Shown piece by piece: positions 35,893 through 47,239 of a stretch of DNA of 64,000 nt. The translations under genes and the position numbers were made by a program. Numbering within the stretch: the first letter of the stretch is position 1; the number at the start of each line of letters is the position of its first letter. The stretch is from Capsicum annuum (taxonomy: Eukaryota > Streptophyta > Magnoliopsida > Solanales > Solanaceae): the NCBI RefSeq assembly GCF_002878395.1, contig NC_061120.1, positions 100,389,604 through 100,453,603 of the forward strand. Reading direction: 5' to 3'. Below the pieces are notes generated by a model, which searched no databases, had not been told where the DNA came from, and saw only the letters and a program-made list of their open reading frames with translations.

Positions 35893-37136
35893 TTTAAAAT
35901 TAATTTTATAATACCTAGAGTTATATAAATTAAATCAATTCAGTTTTCAATTGAAATCAAAATATTTGTGTTGATTAATTATTATATGCCAACTTGAGCC
36001 CTAGTTTCAATTGTATTATACTTAGAGCCACATAAAATGAAGCAGTTCAATTTTTTGGTTAAAGTCATTATGATATATGATTGACTAATCGTTACATCCA
36101 CAAATTGATATTCAGTTCATTCTTGTAACAGTTGGAGTTATTGAAATTGACTCAATCCATTTGTTCAATTAAAGTCAAACACATTATGGAATTATTATTT
36201 AATACATAAATTGAGTCTCATATTCAATGTTATAATATCTAGAGTTATATAAATTGAAATAGTTTAATTTTTTTCATTAATATCAAATATTAAAATTGAC
36301 TAATTGTACATCAACAAATTGAGTCTCAACTCAATCCTATAGTACTTAGAGTTATATAAATTGAAGTAATACAATCTTTCACTTAAAGTCAAACATTAGC
36401 ATTGACTATTGGTACATCCACAAATTGAGTCGCATCTCAATTTTTCAATTGAAGTTAGTTATTTGTTGACTAATTATTACATTTAAAAATTGAGTGCTAG
36501 TTCAATCCTCTAATACTTTGGGTTACATATAAATTGAAGTAATTCAGTTTATTAATTAAAGTCAAATATTAGGCTGACTAATTGTTACATCCTCAAACTA
36601 AGTCTTTATAATACATAGAGTTATATAAATTGAAATAGTTCAATTTCTTAATCAAAGTCAAATATTAGGACTGACTAATTGTTACATCTATAAATTAAGT
36701 TTTAATTCGATTATTGAATTAAATTTAACTATTTGTCTTGACTAATTATTACATCCACAAATTGAGGCTTATTTAAATCTTATAATATTAGACTTACATA
36801 TAAATTGAAACAAAACATTTTTTTTAAATTAAAGTCAACAGTATAATTGACTAATTGTTACATCCACAAATTGAATCTCAATTTAAATTTTCAATTAAAG
36901 TTAAATATTTATGTTTACTAATGGTTGCATTCTCAAAATGAGTCTCAATTCAATCTTAATATAATTAGAGTTATATAAATTAAAATTTAGTTTTTAATTA
37001 AAGTCAAACATTGAAATTGACTAATCGTTACATGCACAAACTAAGTCTCAAATCAATCTTATAATACTTAGAGTTACATATATTGAAGCAATTTATTTTA
37101 TATTTAAAGTCAAATATTTGAATTGACTAATTGTAA
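35893..37136. repeat. Degenerate tandem satellite-like array
   Basis: A unit with the parts TAGAGTTATATAAATTGAA, CAATTxxTTAATTAAAGTCAAATATT, TTGACTAATTGTTACATCCACAAATTGAGTCTCAATTCAATC recurs throughout. The first part occurs near 35920, 36023, 36238, 36346, 36511, 36614, 36791, 36966 and 37068. Spacings cluster at about 102-110 and 165-177 bp, as if two monomer lengths alternate. Identity between units is moderate, so the array is old. Element D starts exactly at its right edge. Confidence 0.8.
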
Positions 37137-37677
37137 TGTAATGACCCTCACGGTCATTTTTCTTATTTTCATACATTTTTTAGGTTTAGAGCTTTTCTAT
37201 AACTATCCCAAGTTATTTATGACTTGTTAGGACTGATAGTTCAGTTTTCAGGCGGTTCTCTTGAGAATTTTAGTGATACCAAATATATAGTGGAATATTT
37301 AATTTAAATTGAAATTTGATAGAAATATAATTTATTGCCCTTCTAAAATATTTTTGATATTGACTAAATTCTCTATGCTATTGTATATTTATATTACTTT
37401 ATAATAGCTTTTTATAGTCTATTAATATTTTAAGCGGAGATAGTAAATCTAGATATGTTAAAATATTATTATTATTATTATTATATAATAGATGTTTTAT
37501 TACAAATATTTTTTAGTTATTATGATATATTCAAAATATTATAATTATTTTACCACAAATCTATGCCATATCTAAGTATGGATAATTAATAGATATAGAT
37601 ATAGATATAGATATAGATATAGATTGAGATATAGATATAGATATAGATATAGATATGGATATAGATACAAATATAGA

Positions 37678-37714
<37 letters not shown>

Positions 37715-39604
37715 GTGTGTGTGTGCACATACATAAAACATGTCACATAAGTGTCAAAATAGTTGATTAAATGGCAATTATAGGTATTTTTAAGGATGAG
37801 TAAGTTAGGAAGCAAGCCATTAAGTGGAATCTTTAACTTAAAATTGTCGTCAACTTTACACTTATATATAGGTAATTCATCACTTGTCTATAGATGTTCA
37901 TTTTGTACTATACCAATATATGATACATTCTTTTACATATACAAAGGTTGTACATACTTATTAAGAGCGATTTTTGTGAGATATAGACTAATGTTATAGT
38001 TGGTCATTGAGAAAAAAATTAGTTATCTACATCAAGTTATTCAAGATCGGGTTTTAGTGGCACTATCCAGAGGCATCGCGAAAAGACATTTTATCATTGG
38101 GGTCAAGGTAGAGGTTTACCCTACCTTTAGATTAAGATTATCTATAGTAATTGTGTACTATTATGCTAGATTTGGACAAGTACTTGTAGTTTGTGTACCA
38201 ATTGATATATATACGATGCCTTATTTTAGGATCCCATTCTAGTAAATTTTGGTATCTTATCTTTCATTATAATATAGCATCTATCACTTTAGGATGTGGA
38301 ATTAAGTTGTGAAACCTTGGATTTATCCCTTTTTAATTAAGATATGTGAATAATTAATTAAAGGTATTTTAGTTTTGGTATAGGTCAGCATGTACTTTAT
38401 TTTTGTCATTATTTATGAATTTTGGTACCACTTTTGCAGTGACTATAGTATGGTTTGGATTTTAATGATACAATTGGGTATGCTTATTATGAGTTCTTAT
38501 TTAAGTCCGGCATCTAGGTATGATGATTTAGGAGTTCTGGTACTGATTACTATTATTCTGGAAGTTGTAGTTCTGATCGAGTCTGGCATCTGATTATGAG
38601 TTATGTTGTATATCATATATGTGGACTATCATTATTACCTACTATTTTTTTGAATCCGGCATAAGGCTTCTTTTTATTATCCACCACTACTAATTTGAGC
38701 GCAGTGTTTGGCCTCTCGTTACTACCCATTGGTGCTAGTTAAAGCCTGGCCCACATCTTGATAATTACTATGATTTCTTGGGATTGGCTTAATTATAAAT
38801 TATTTACGTCTATTTTCTTTCATTACTTCTTGTATTTCCCACCGGCTTATGAGAGCACGATTGGGGCAATTATCCTCTTCAGTATGGCTAGCAGTCTTAT
38901 GGGGACCCAGTTAGGTTATGTTTGTTTTTTCTATTATTACTGTGTTATTTAGTTTCTGTATCGCTTATATTTATTCCTTTATCACATTTGTATAGATTGA
39001 AAGTTGTTCACCTTTTTATCCTGGTTTACTATTGACTTAGATTACACCCTCGCATTTTAGTTATACTTTTCTTGTATTGAGCTCAGTCGGCCGATGATGC
39101 CTACTGAGTATCTGATGCTTTGGTACTCATACTACACTTCTATATTTTTTCTTGATGCAAACTCAAGTATTAGCAGTCGTCATTGATGTGGTTCCTACCT
39201 TTCAGTACTGATTTAGAGCAGGGTGAGCTTGCTGTCGTCTGAGGCTGATCCTCCTCAATCTATTCCAATTTAGTCTTTTATACTCGAGACTGCTTATATA
39301 TTATGTATATTTTTTATTCTGTCTAGTACTCTGGGTATCTTTTAGTAATGGATCTATTACCGACCTTAACAGGTCTTGGAAGGAATTCATTTATATATTT
39401 TGTCCTTTTTCTCTCTGTTGTTTTGATATATTATGTATAAATCCTTTCAGTTTGTTATTTATCATTACGACTGTTATTATTATTTATAGTATTTTCCTAC
39501 TTTTCCTTTGTTAGCCCGTTACTATCATTCTAGGCTATTGCTTGGCTTGCCTACTAATGGGCTAAGGTTTGCGCCATCATAACTTGAGAAATTGAGTTGT
39601 GATA
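37137..39604 (+). mobile_element. Element D 5' LTR
   Basis: It starts TGTAATGACCCTC and ends GTTGTGATA just before the primer site. The first 500 bp are homologous to 63493-64000. It carries ATT trinucleotides near 37465, an (AGATAT)n run at 37590-37670 and a TA run at 37680-37710. Short frames within it are not genes. Confidence 0.85.
37585..37710. repeat. (GATATA)n and (TA)n microsatellites in the D 5' LTR
   Basis: About 15 hexamer units with few interruptions are followed by a TA run and a short GT run. The 3' LTR at the same place (63915-64000) has no hexamer run, only TA repeats. Confidence 0.9.
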
Positions 39605-39607
39605 GCT

Positions 39608-39619
39608 TGATATCAGAGC
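39608..39619 (+). other. Element D primer-binding site
   Basis: TGATATCAGAGC differs at one base from TGGTATCAGAGC, the complement of the 3' end of plant initiator tRNA-Met. It lies 3 nt after the LTR end. Confidence 0.8.
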
Positions 39620-39810
39620 TTAGGTTTCACTGGTATTATTGGTACTAGAGTAATGTTTAGTAGAGTCCTGCGGATTGATACAGAGACGTCTATATCCTAT
39701 CATCGAGAGGCTACAGAGTATTTTTAGGGAAAAATCTTATTTTGTTAATCTATTTTCCTGCATTGGGTATGAGTTGGTTGTTAATATTTATTGGTTCATT
39801 ATATATGCAG

Positions 39811-41290
39811 ATGGCTAGGATGTGGGGTTCAGGAGCTGGGGATCGGGACCTTGAACCCGTTGGTAGAGTTTTGGTTAAGGGTCGAGTTCAACCCAGAGGC
39901 CAGGGATAGGATAGAGTAGCAACGACAGTCCGAGATCAGGTAAGGGATTTATCACTTGGTCATGTCATAGCTCTTGAGACTGAGAGAGCTCCAGGAATTT
40001 TAACACCACAGTAGGTGGACCAGGGGAAAACTCAGAATCCACCCGATTTTATATTTTTTTTGGTTCATTGGGATGCATTGGTACAGTTATTGGGGTTAAT
40101 GGGCGGTCTACCAACTAAGGGAGCTTAGCGAGCAGAACAGTAAAGGTTCTTTCTGTACCAGTAGACCCACAACCGATAGTAGCCCAGCCAATTATATCTT
40201 CAGAGGAGCAGAAGATGTTGGGCCAACTTTTAAGATTGACTCCACCCAGGTTTGGCAGGACCTCCAGAGAGAATGTTTATAAGCTTCTATCCAGTTGTGA
40301 GGAGCGGTTGCAGAATTTGAGGTTGGTTGAGTCATGAGGAGTTAACTTTGTTGCTTATAAGTTATACACGACTGTAAGGAGGTGTAGAAAGTTTTTCTTG
40401 ATTCTTGGCCGGTGGATCTCTACCAATGACTTAGACCCAGTTCTCTGTGGCTTTCTTGGGGAAGTATATGCCTCGCAGCATACGCGACTGTCTTGGGATG
40501 AGTTTTCTATTTTATGATAAGGTTTTATGTTTATGGTTGAGTATGAGGTTAGATTCTATGAGTTAGCTAGACACGCCACTATGATTCTGCCTACGGAGTA
40601 TGAGCAAATTTGATGTTTTGTCAGGGGATTGAGATTATCGCTTTGTAGGGCTACACAGAGTTTGGTGACTTCAGAAAAGTATTTTCCAGATAGCAGAGCA
40701 TATTTATTCTATAGAGAAGATAGATCCTGAGGCCCAAGGAGATAGCGATAAGAGATCTTATTACTAGGGTAGTTATAGTGGGAGCTATTGTGGTTCATAA
40801 TTCACAGGCCGAGGATTTCACGGTAGGTACCCCCAACAGCAGCCTTCTCAATATTAGGGTCAGCCTAGTCAGCCATTTTAGACATTTCTTTAGATATTAG
40901 ACAAGGGTCAACCCAGTTATGGTGAGTTCAGTAGTCAGAGCAACAGTAAGCCACAGAGGGATGTTCCGTCAGGATCATCGAGTTAGGGTGGTCATTTTAG
41001 ATCTACAAAAACTTTTAGACAAAGTAGAGTGCCCTATGTGTGTCATGATTATGGGGTTATTGGTCACCTTTGTCCATGAGTGTCCTCAATGTAGGATGAT
41101 TGAGACTTCAGTTCAGACTAAACAACCGATCAAATCAGTGTTTTCCCTTTATAGGGATGGGGCATAGGGTCATGGGCATTGTTTTTAGGGTTTTAAAGGT
41201 GGTCCACAGGGAGGTAGGATAGGTGGTTAGATAGGCACCCAGTCTAGTAATGGACAGGGTCATTTGTATGTTATACTAGGTAGATTAGAT
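39811..41290 (+). pseudogene. gag: Element D gag, heavily broken
   Basis: It begins MARMWGSGAGDRD at the first ATG after the LTR. A capsid remnant near 40310-40480 reads ERLQNLRLVES, VNFVAYKLYTTVRRCRKFFLIL. Near 41030-41080 CHDYGVIGHLC is a damaged CCHC zinc knuckle. Stops occur about every 100 bp, mostly TAG and TGA. It is placed as gag by its position between primer site and protease. Confidence 0.65.
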
Positions 41291-41329
41291 GTTGAGGCAT
41301 CGAATATTGTGATCGTGGGTATGATTTTT

Positions 41330-41606
41330 GTATGCCATTAGCCATCTTCTATTTTGGTTGATCTTGATTCCATATTTTCATATATTTTTACTTATTTTTC
41401 ATCGTGACTGGTTTATGTTCAGAGTCCTTATCTATACCATTGTGTATAGCTACCCCCGTGGTTGATTCTTTAGTAGTGCATTAGGTACATAGATCTTGTT
41501 TGGTGTCTTTTTAGGATTTTGATACTCAAAATGATCTTATTGTCCTAGATATGGTAAATTTTGATCTGATTCTAGGCGTGGATTGTCTATCTCCTTACCA
41601 TGCGAT
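41330..41606 (+). pseudogene. Element D protease, broken and cut by element E
   Basis: ILVDLDSIFSYIFTYF near 41355 corresponds to the protease active-site region, with the expected D-S/T-G changed. Near 41550 a frame reads NFDLILGVDCLSPYHAIVD, the conserved protease-RT junction of chromoviruses. Element E is inserted in the HAIVD codons; the frame continues on the other side as DYFAKIVT. Confidence 0.75.
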
Positions 41607-41858
41607 TGTAGACACGTAATTTTGTCCCCCTCGAAAGATCGTTTTATTTATTTCTACCTTAGCATATCATGTACCCTCCCCCACGTGATTACACCCCACA
41701 AAATACAAAAAAATAATAAACAAATAATAAAATAACTAATCCTATCTTATCCTAACAACCTACCCAATAAAAAAATAACACCTCACCACTACCCCTACCC
41801 CATGTTACCCCACCCCCTCTCTTTTTTCTTGTCCAAGAAGAAAGGACTCAAAACACAA

Positions 41859-41865
41859 TATATAC
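41859..41865 (+). promoter_or_regulatory. Possible TATA box of element E 5' LTR
   Basis: TATATAC lies 250 bp into the LTR and is preserved in the 3' LTR at 58476-58482. It precedes a pyrimidine-rich tract. The call rests on sequence likeness only. Confidence 0.35.
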
Positions 41866-42139
41866 ATACCCACATACATAAAAAATAGAGGAAGGAACAG
41901 TAACAAAATACAACAAAAAGAAAAAAGATCAGCTTTTTCTCTCTCCACTCTCTCTCTTCCTCTCTTAAAAAATTTTGAACTTCCACCACCACTTCGCCGC
42001 CGGCCAGCGACCGCCAACCATGACAACACCGCCAGCTCCGGCCACAGCTCGTCATTTCGTCTGACCAACGACGGTGCAACAGCGCCGTCGTCTCTGTCTC
42101 TCCCCCTTGCCTCTCCGTTCGACCGACAACGGCAGTAAT

Positions 42140-42290
42140 AATGCCGTCGTCACCGTCATCCATCGCCGTTCTCAGCATCATCGTCAGCCACCACCATTCT
42201 CAGTGTCATCGTCAGCCGCCGCCGTTCTCAGCGTCATCATCAGCCATCGCCGTTCTCAGCATCACCATCAACCGTGCACCAATTAGCATC
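42140..42290. repeat. Tandem CGTTCTCAGCGTCATCRTCAGCC units in LTR E
   Basis: Four to five units of about 30-33 bp follow one another, and the 3' LTR has the matching set at 58770-58905. Unit number and individual bases differ slightly between the LTRs. Confidence 0.75.
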
Positions 42291-43762
42291 CATTCGAGCC
42301 AACACGCGCTGCTAGATATGTCGTCGACCTGACCCGACCCGACCTCTCTCCGTTTCCCTCTATCTCTCTTTCTTTCTAAGCTCCATCCGTAGCTCACCCG
42401 TCCGGTAAAACAGCCGGCGAACCAGTGCCACCACCGGAGAACAGGCACCGCCGCTGTCTCTCCATCACCGGAGCTCCCTGGAGCTCGATCTGCATTGGGT
42501 TTTTGGTTTCCTGCTATTTATTGGTTGATCTTGGCTTCATCTATTTCTTGGTTCGTCGTCGATAGTGAATTTTGAGTCGTCTTTATCAAATCGCGTTGTC
42601 GTTCTTGGTTAGGTTTCGTATAGTAAAGTTTTTATTCACTGGTTTTGGAGCTGTTTGGTTATTATTTTAGTTGAGTATTTTGGTCTTCGAATTTCTTTAT
42701 TATCAACAAGGATCAATTTCATCGAGGTCCATTTCTTCTAACGGAATCTTTAATTTATTTTGACTTTTGTTGATGTTGTGGGTGTGGATGATTTATTTGT
42801 TGTGTGTTTGGTTTGAATCTTCGTTGTTTGTATTGTATTTGATGTTGGTTTCGAATTATGAGATGTGATTGGAAAATCAAAGCATGCACTAATCATGTGG
42901 TTTAAAGGGAATTCGGGGCGCGAGTTTAAAAATTGTTAAAGTGAATTAGGATTAATTTTGATTTGTTGTTGTTTTGATTCATCGTTATTGTTACTTTCAC
43001 ATCTAATTATCAATTTCGTGATAGTATCATGGTAAGTCAAGCGGGTAGGCAAACATAGGCCGGGCAAGCAAAATTTAGGAATAAGTGTTTCATGGGATGT
43101 TGGAATGTGTGTGTAATGTCTCTTTCTAGATTATCGTGTTTAATTCAGAGGTATTTATTTAGTCGGGGAATGCCCCGAGATCATTTGTATTTATTCACCA
43201 GGGAATGCCCCGACGTATCATGTTGGCGGAAAATAATCGTGATGAAGGCCCGCGGCGTCGGGTAAGGTATTGGAGCTTAGTCTAGATTTAGCTTAGACTA
43301 GGATTTATATTTTCGTATTTTTTTGTATTTTTCGGACTGTATAATTGGATTGGACTTTTACGTTTTTGGACTATTTTGTTTTATTTATTGTTTGATTATT
43401 TTGTGTTCTTTTGTGTGGTTTATACATTTCATAATGCCAAAATAGTCGATACACTCCACCAAGCGACCGTGGTCGAACCACGGGATCGAGGGGTGCCTAA
43501 CACCTTTCCCTCGGTCAACAGAATTCCTTAGCCAGAATCCCTGTTCGCAAATTGGTTTAAGAGTCAAATGGTTTCGAAAAGAATTTTCCAAAGGTGACTT
43601 GGCACACCGGATTATGCCAAGTGGCGACTCTGAATAAAAAATGCAAATAATTCTTTTTCGAAACCAATTTTCACTTCTTGTCACTTAAATAATAAAACCC
43701 TTTTGAATTTTAAAATATATCCATTTTTTGGAGTACTCGTAAAAAGGGGGTGTGACAGCTTC

Positions 43763-43780
43763 TGGCGACTCTGCTGGGGA
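43763..43780 (+). other. Element E primer-binding region
   Basis: TGGCGACTCTGCTGGGGA lies 5 nt after the LTR end. This is the usual Ogre/Tat primer-site sequence; I recall tRNA-Arg as the primer for Ogre but cannot verify it here. Confidence 0.75.
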
Positions 43781-45001
43781 CATATGACAAGTTTTCAGAA
43801 TTCGAGCTATTTTTGGAGTCGTATCGGCTTTGTTTGGCATTACGAGTGTATAAACATTGTTTGTGGTTATTGTTTGTGTTATTTTCACTTTTTGTGCTTT
43901 TTCGTGCTCTTTGTTCATATTATTTATCCTATGTGTTACCGCTTTATATCTGTCATCATGAGTCCACCCCCTGGCCTTCTTTCTGTAACAAGTCCGTAGT
44001 ACACGTGTTGTACACAACCTCTAGTTTGAGTCACCCTTATTTTAGGGGGGGAGCCGTTGGTGTTATGGAGTAGGTGGAAAGCAAAGCAGCCACTATCGAC
44101 CATACGCTCCCCCGAACAGCTTTGTTAGTAAACGACAACGTAGGTCAGCCTTTAGGTCATGCTTATGTGCATCATACGGAGACCTAGCGGGACCCACATG
44201 GCCCTTTGTAGGAGACTCTCCTCTAAAGCATCCCTACATGCTAACTGTTGCATTTTTAAGGGTAACGTGGTCATTTGACGGACTGATTTTTAAAAAAACT
44301 GTTAGGAGTAAGGTGCGTAGGCAAAATCGAAAAAAAAAATAGAAGTGAGTCGAAGAATGAAAAAAGAGGAGTGTCGTAGTTTATTTTAGAATTCGTTATG
44401 GCTTTTGTTTTTCACAATCCAAAAATTCAAAAAAGATTTTTTACGTTTTGTAAAGTATCGTAAATTCAAAAAGAAAATAAAATAAAATAAATAAATAAAA
44501 ATTAAAAAAAAAAAGAGAGAAAGAAAAAGTTTTGTTTGCCTTTTCTACTTAATTGTCAAAAAAAAAAGAAAAAAAAATACCAAAAAGATTTTTTCTGTAT
44601 AATTGGTGGTGTCAGTCTTGGTTAAAGCGTTTAGTTGAAAATCAAAAAAAAAAGTTTTATTCGTTTGTTTTTGATTGTGTCTCTTAAGTTAGGGTCAATT
44701 TGTTAGTTAATTGTTCAATCTGATGAACTACGCATACCTGATTCCCTTCACTCGGGTTGGGATATGTGGGCAACCCTCAGTGGGTTCAGTAATTTGTTTT
44801 GTGTCGGCCTTGGTCTTAGTACTAGCCTAGGTCTCTCATCCCGTAATCTAGAGTTGTTTGCCAAGTAGACTGATTTCGCTCAGTACTTCTGTTCGGCAAA
44901 TTGGAGTCATGAATGTGGTCTATCCCATCGACATATGTTGCGTCAAAAATCCCAAGGGTTGGGAATCTTCTGCTCCTATCGAATTTTTGAGATAACGTCT
45001 T
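43781..45001 (+). other. Element E leader with A-rich tract and hairpin 1
   Basis: An A-rich tract runs from 44473 to 44660. Then 44725-44776 reads GAACTACGCATACCTGATTC...GGGATATGTGGGCAACCC, in which CGCATA pairs with TATGTG. The region ends TGTGTTATTACAGG directly before ORF1, which looks like a splice acceptor, so the leader may be spliced. No frame here is supported. Confidence 0.6.
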
Positions 45002-45016
45002 ATGTGTTATTACAGG

Positions 45017-46443
45017 ATGGATTTGTCCACCAAGTCTAGAGTTCTGATGGTTGTCAAGGTGCCCAAAAAGTTAATCAAATGGTGGGAAATGTTTAACTAT
45101 GTTGATCAACAGAAACTGGTTAAAATATTAGGTAATCTTACGAAACTTCTGCATGTTACCCCTCGTCCAGATTTAATAGAGGCTTTGTTGACCTTTTCGG
45201 ATCCAAGTAGTTTGGTGTTCAGGTTTGGGGAATGTGAAATGATTCCTACTTTGGCAGAAATATCCGGTTTGTTGACTCGTGGGTTTCCCTAGATTTTTTG
45301 TTCGATAGATTCGGGCCCTCGGAAGGTTTTGATTGCTTTTGGGATGAATTTCAAGTGAGTAAGGAGAAGTGGGAGAAGAAGCGTCTTGAAGTCTTCACCC
45401 TCGCTTTGTTAGGTACTTTAGTGTTTCCACTAGAAGAAAGACGTATCGATATCCGTTTGCAATCTGTGGTGATAGCCCTATTTCATAAGGATCAAAACGA
45501 CAAGGGCATTAATCAAAAGGGCAGGTTCACTCTCATACCCATGATCTTAACAGAAATATATAAGGCTCTAACCGAAGTGAAGAGGGGAAGGAGATTTTTT
45601 GAGGGCAGTAACCTGATATTGCAGTTATGGATGATGGAGCATTTGCATGCGCCTTCTTTAGTTAGACCAGACGTATTAGATCGTTGTATTCCCAATCGAG
45701 TGAAAGCCATGGACTCCAGGTTGCGTTTGGATAAATTCTCGTTACCCATGGGAGTCGAGGCTTGGATTGAATTTCTTGAATCAAGAACCGGGGATAACAT
45801 TTTGTGGACTTATCTGTGGCTTCGACCGAAAATAATCTTATTGGGTTGTCAGACGCAGTTCCCTTTAGTTATGTTAGGGCCCAATTGCACTAGGCCATAC
45901 AATCCTTCTAGGGTAATGCGCCAGTTAGGTAGGCTACAGGACGTGCCATCAGTAGTGGATCTTCTGAAGAATGTTGAGTACTTCAAGGACCAAGCCTTAG
46001 GTGAGAGCAAGTACGAGCAGTTTTGGAAGCATGCAACAAAGCTGGGTGTAGAAATACTCAAAGAAAGTTTGGATAATCCGGGGTACACTCAGGGATATTG
46101 GGTATGGCTTCAATATATCCCTCTGGGTATCAGTCAACCCTTACCAGCACAGCTTAGAGGGAGAATACAGGAAGAATGCATAGTAGACGATCATCAGGAT
46201 GAAAGTGTAGGGTCCAAAGTGGAAACACTGAGGGTTTAGCTAGCAGATTTGTTCAAGACGGTAGAAAGGTGTCAAAATAATCTTTCCAAATGCACTCCTC
46301 ATGAAGCAGGAATATGGGCCCGAAGCTTCTTCCCCAGTATCAGGGTATCTTTACAGGATATGCTACAAAGCTTGAATGGGAGAAAGAGAACTTCAGAGGC
46401 AGGTCCATACCAGCCAGGGTCGTCACGCAGAGCACCAGTCTGA
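45017..46443 (+). pseudogene. Ogre ORF1 protein (DUF7745 / plant mobile domain-like), broken
   Basis: Start is ATG 45017 (MDLSTKSRVL). Residues EALLTFSDPSSLVFRFGECE and PTLAEISGLL match the N-terminal part of the Ogre ORF1 family, which resembles the plant mobile domain. At 45290 a TAG and a frame change mark an apparent deletion of some tens of residues. The frame then reads RFGPSEGFDCFWDEF, RLEVFTLALLGTLVFP, RRIDIRLQSVV, PMILTEIYKALTEVKRG, NLILQLWMMEHLHAP and NPGYTQGYWVWLQYIP. A TAG at 46237 is followed by more open sequence in the same frame. The role in the Ogre life cycle is unknown. Hairpin units lie before and after it. Confidence 0.85.
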
Positions 46444-46703
46444 AAGAGCACTTCTTATCTTTATTCAGTTGGAGTCTTTTATGTGTCTGTCATAGTAGGG
46501 TGGTGTCTGTTTTAAGTCGAAGTCAAGTTGTTTTGGTATTAGAGTCTTTTTAGTAATTTTACCTATGTCGTCTTAGGGGTCTATAATGTTGTTTCGTATT
46601 TGTTTAGTTTTACAGTGGTCCCAAACTTTTTGTACGTTTTGTTGTTTTCTTCACAAGGTTATGATATTACATCTTTCCTTTGTTTATTTATTTTCATTTT
46701 TCG

Positions 46704-46805
46704 TAAAAAAAAAAAAAAAAAAAAAAAAAAGTGGGCAATGTTTATGCACATGCTGCCTGAACTACGTAAGATCTGATTCATGTACAACATGATACGTAGG
46801 CTACC
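46704..46805 (+). other. Element E A-rich tract and hairpin 2 (ORF1-gag interval)
   Basis: A pure A run at 46704-46730 is followed by GAACTACGTA at 46759 and GATACGTAGGC at 46791. CTACGTA (46762-46768) and TACGTAG (46793-46799) pair perfectly, with an inner TCATG/CATGA arm. A second purine-rich tract follows at 46862-47010 before gag. Confidence 0.7.
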
Positions 46806-47239
46806 TACTTTTGGGTTCGATCTAATCATTTTGTTTTGTTGTTTTTCATTTTTCCTCTTTTAAAGAAAAACAAAAGCCATAAAGAATGATAAAATAAAGG
46901 TAGATAACGAGAGAAAAGAAGAGAACAGAGATGGATACGAAAAAAAGAGAAGACAAAAAAGATAGGAAAGAGAGGGAAAGAAAAATAATAATAAGTGTAG
47001 ATAAAAATAGTGTAGACAAAAATCAGGATGATGTTAAAATGACCTCGCTACCCTCAAAAGTTGGTAGACATGAGCATGAATTTAGGGCAATTTTACCAAT
47101 GTGATTCCCATGTTTGTTATGTCCCCTAATCCTAACGGATGTCGTCTTTGATGAGAATGTTCTTTCAGATAAACAGTGGTAGGTTTACAGCACTCTGGCT
47201 AGTCACCCATACTTCACCAGATCCAAAGCAAAGCTCGCC

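Larger units (their letters stand above)
41607..43757 (+). mobile_element. Element E 5' LTR
   Basis: It starts TGTAGACACG and ends AAGGGGGTGTGACA. The preceding bases GCGAT would be the target duplication. A GC-rich block at 42000-42480 contains tandem CGTTCTCAGCRTCATCRTCAGCC units and TC-rich tracts. Relative to the 3' LTR it lacks about 35 bp near 42675. Apparent open frames in the GC-rich block follow the repeat and are not supported as genes. Confidence 0.92.

Noticed and set aside
37132..37136. TGTAA as the target duplication of element D
   Set aside because: The partner site is outside the window, and TGTAA also resembles the LTR start, so it cannot be judged.
39604..39619. Mitochondrial or plastid tRNA insertion
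   Set aside because: The tRNA-like TATCAGAGC is the primer-binding site directly after the LTR end.
43685..44017. Overlapping frames of about 100 codons around the primer site of E
   Set aside because: They cross the LTR end and primer site on either strand and show no domain.
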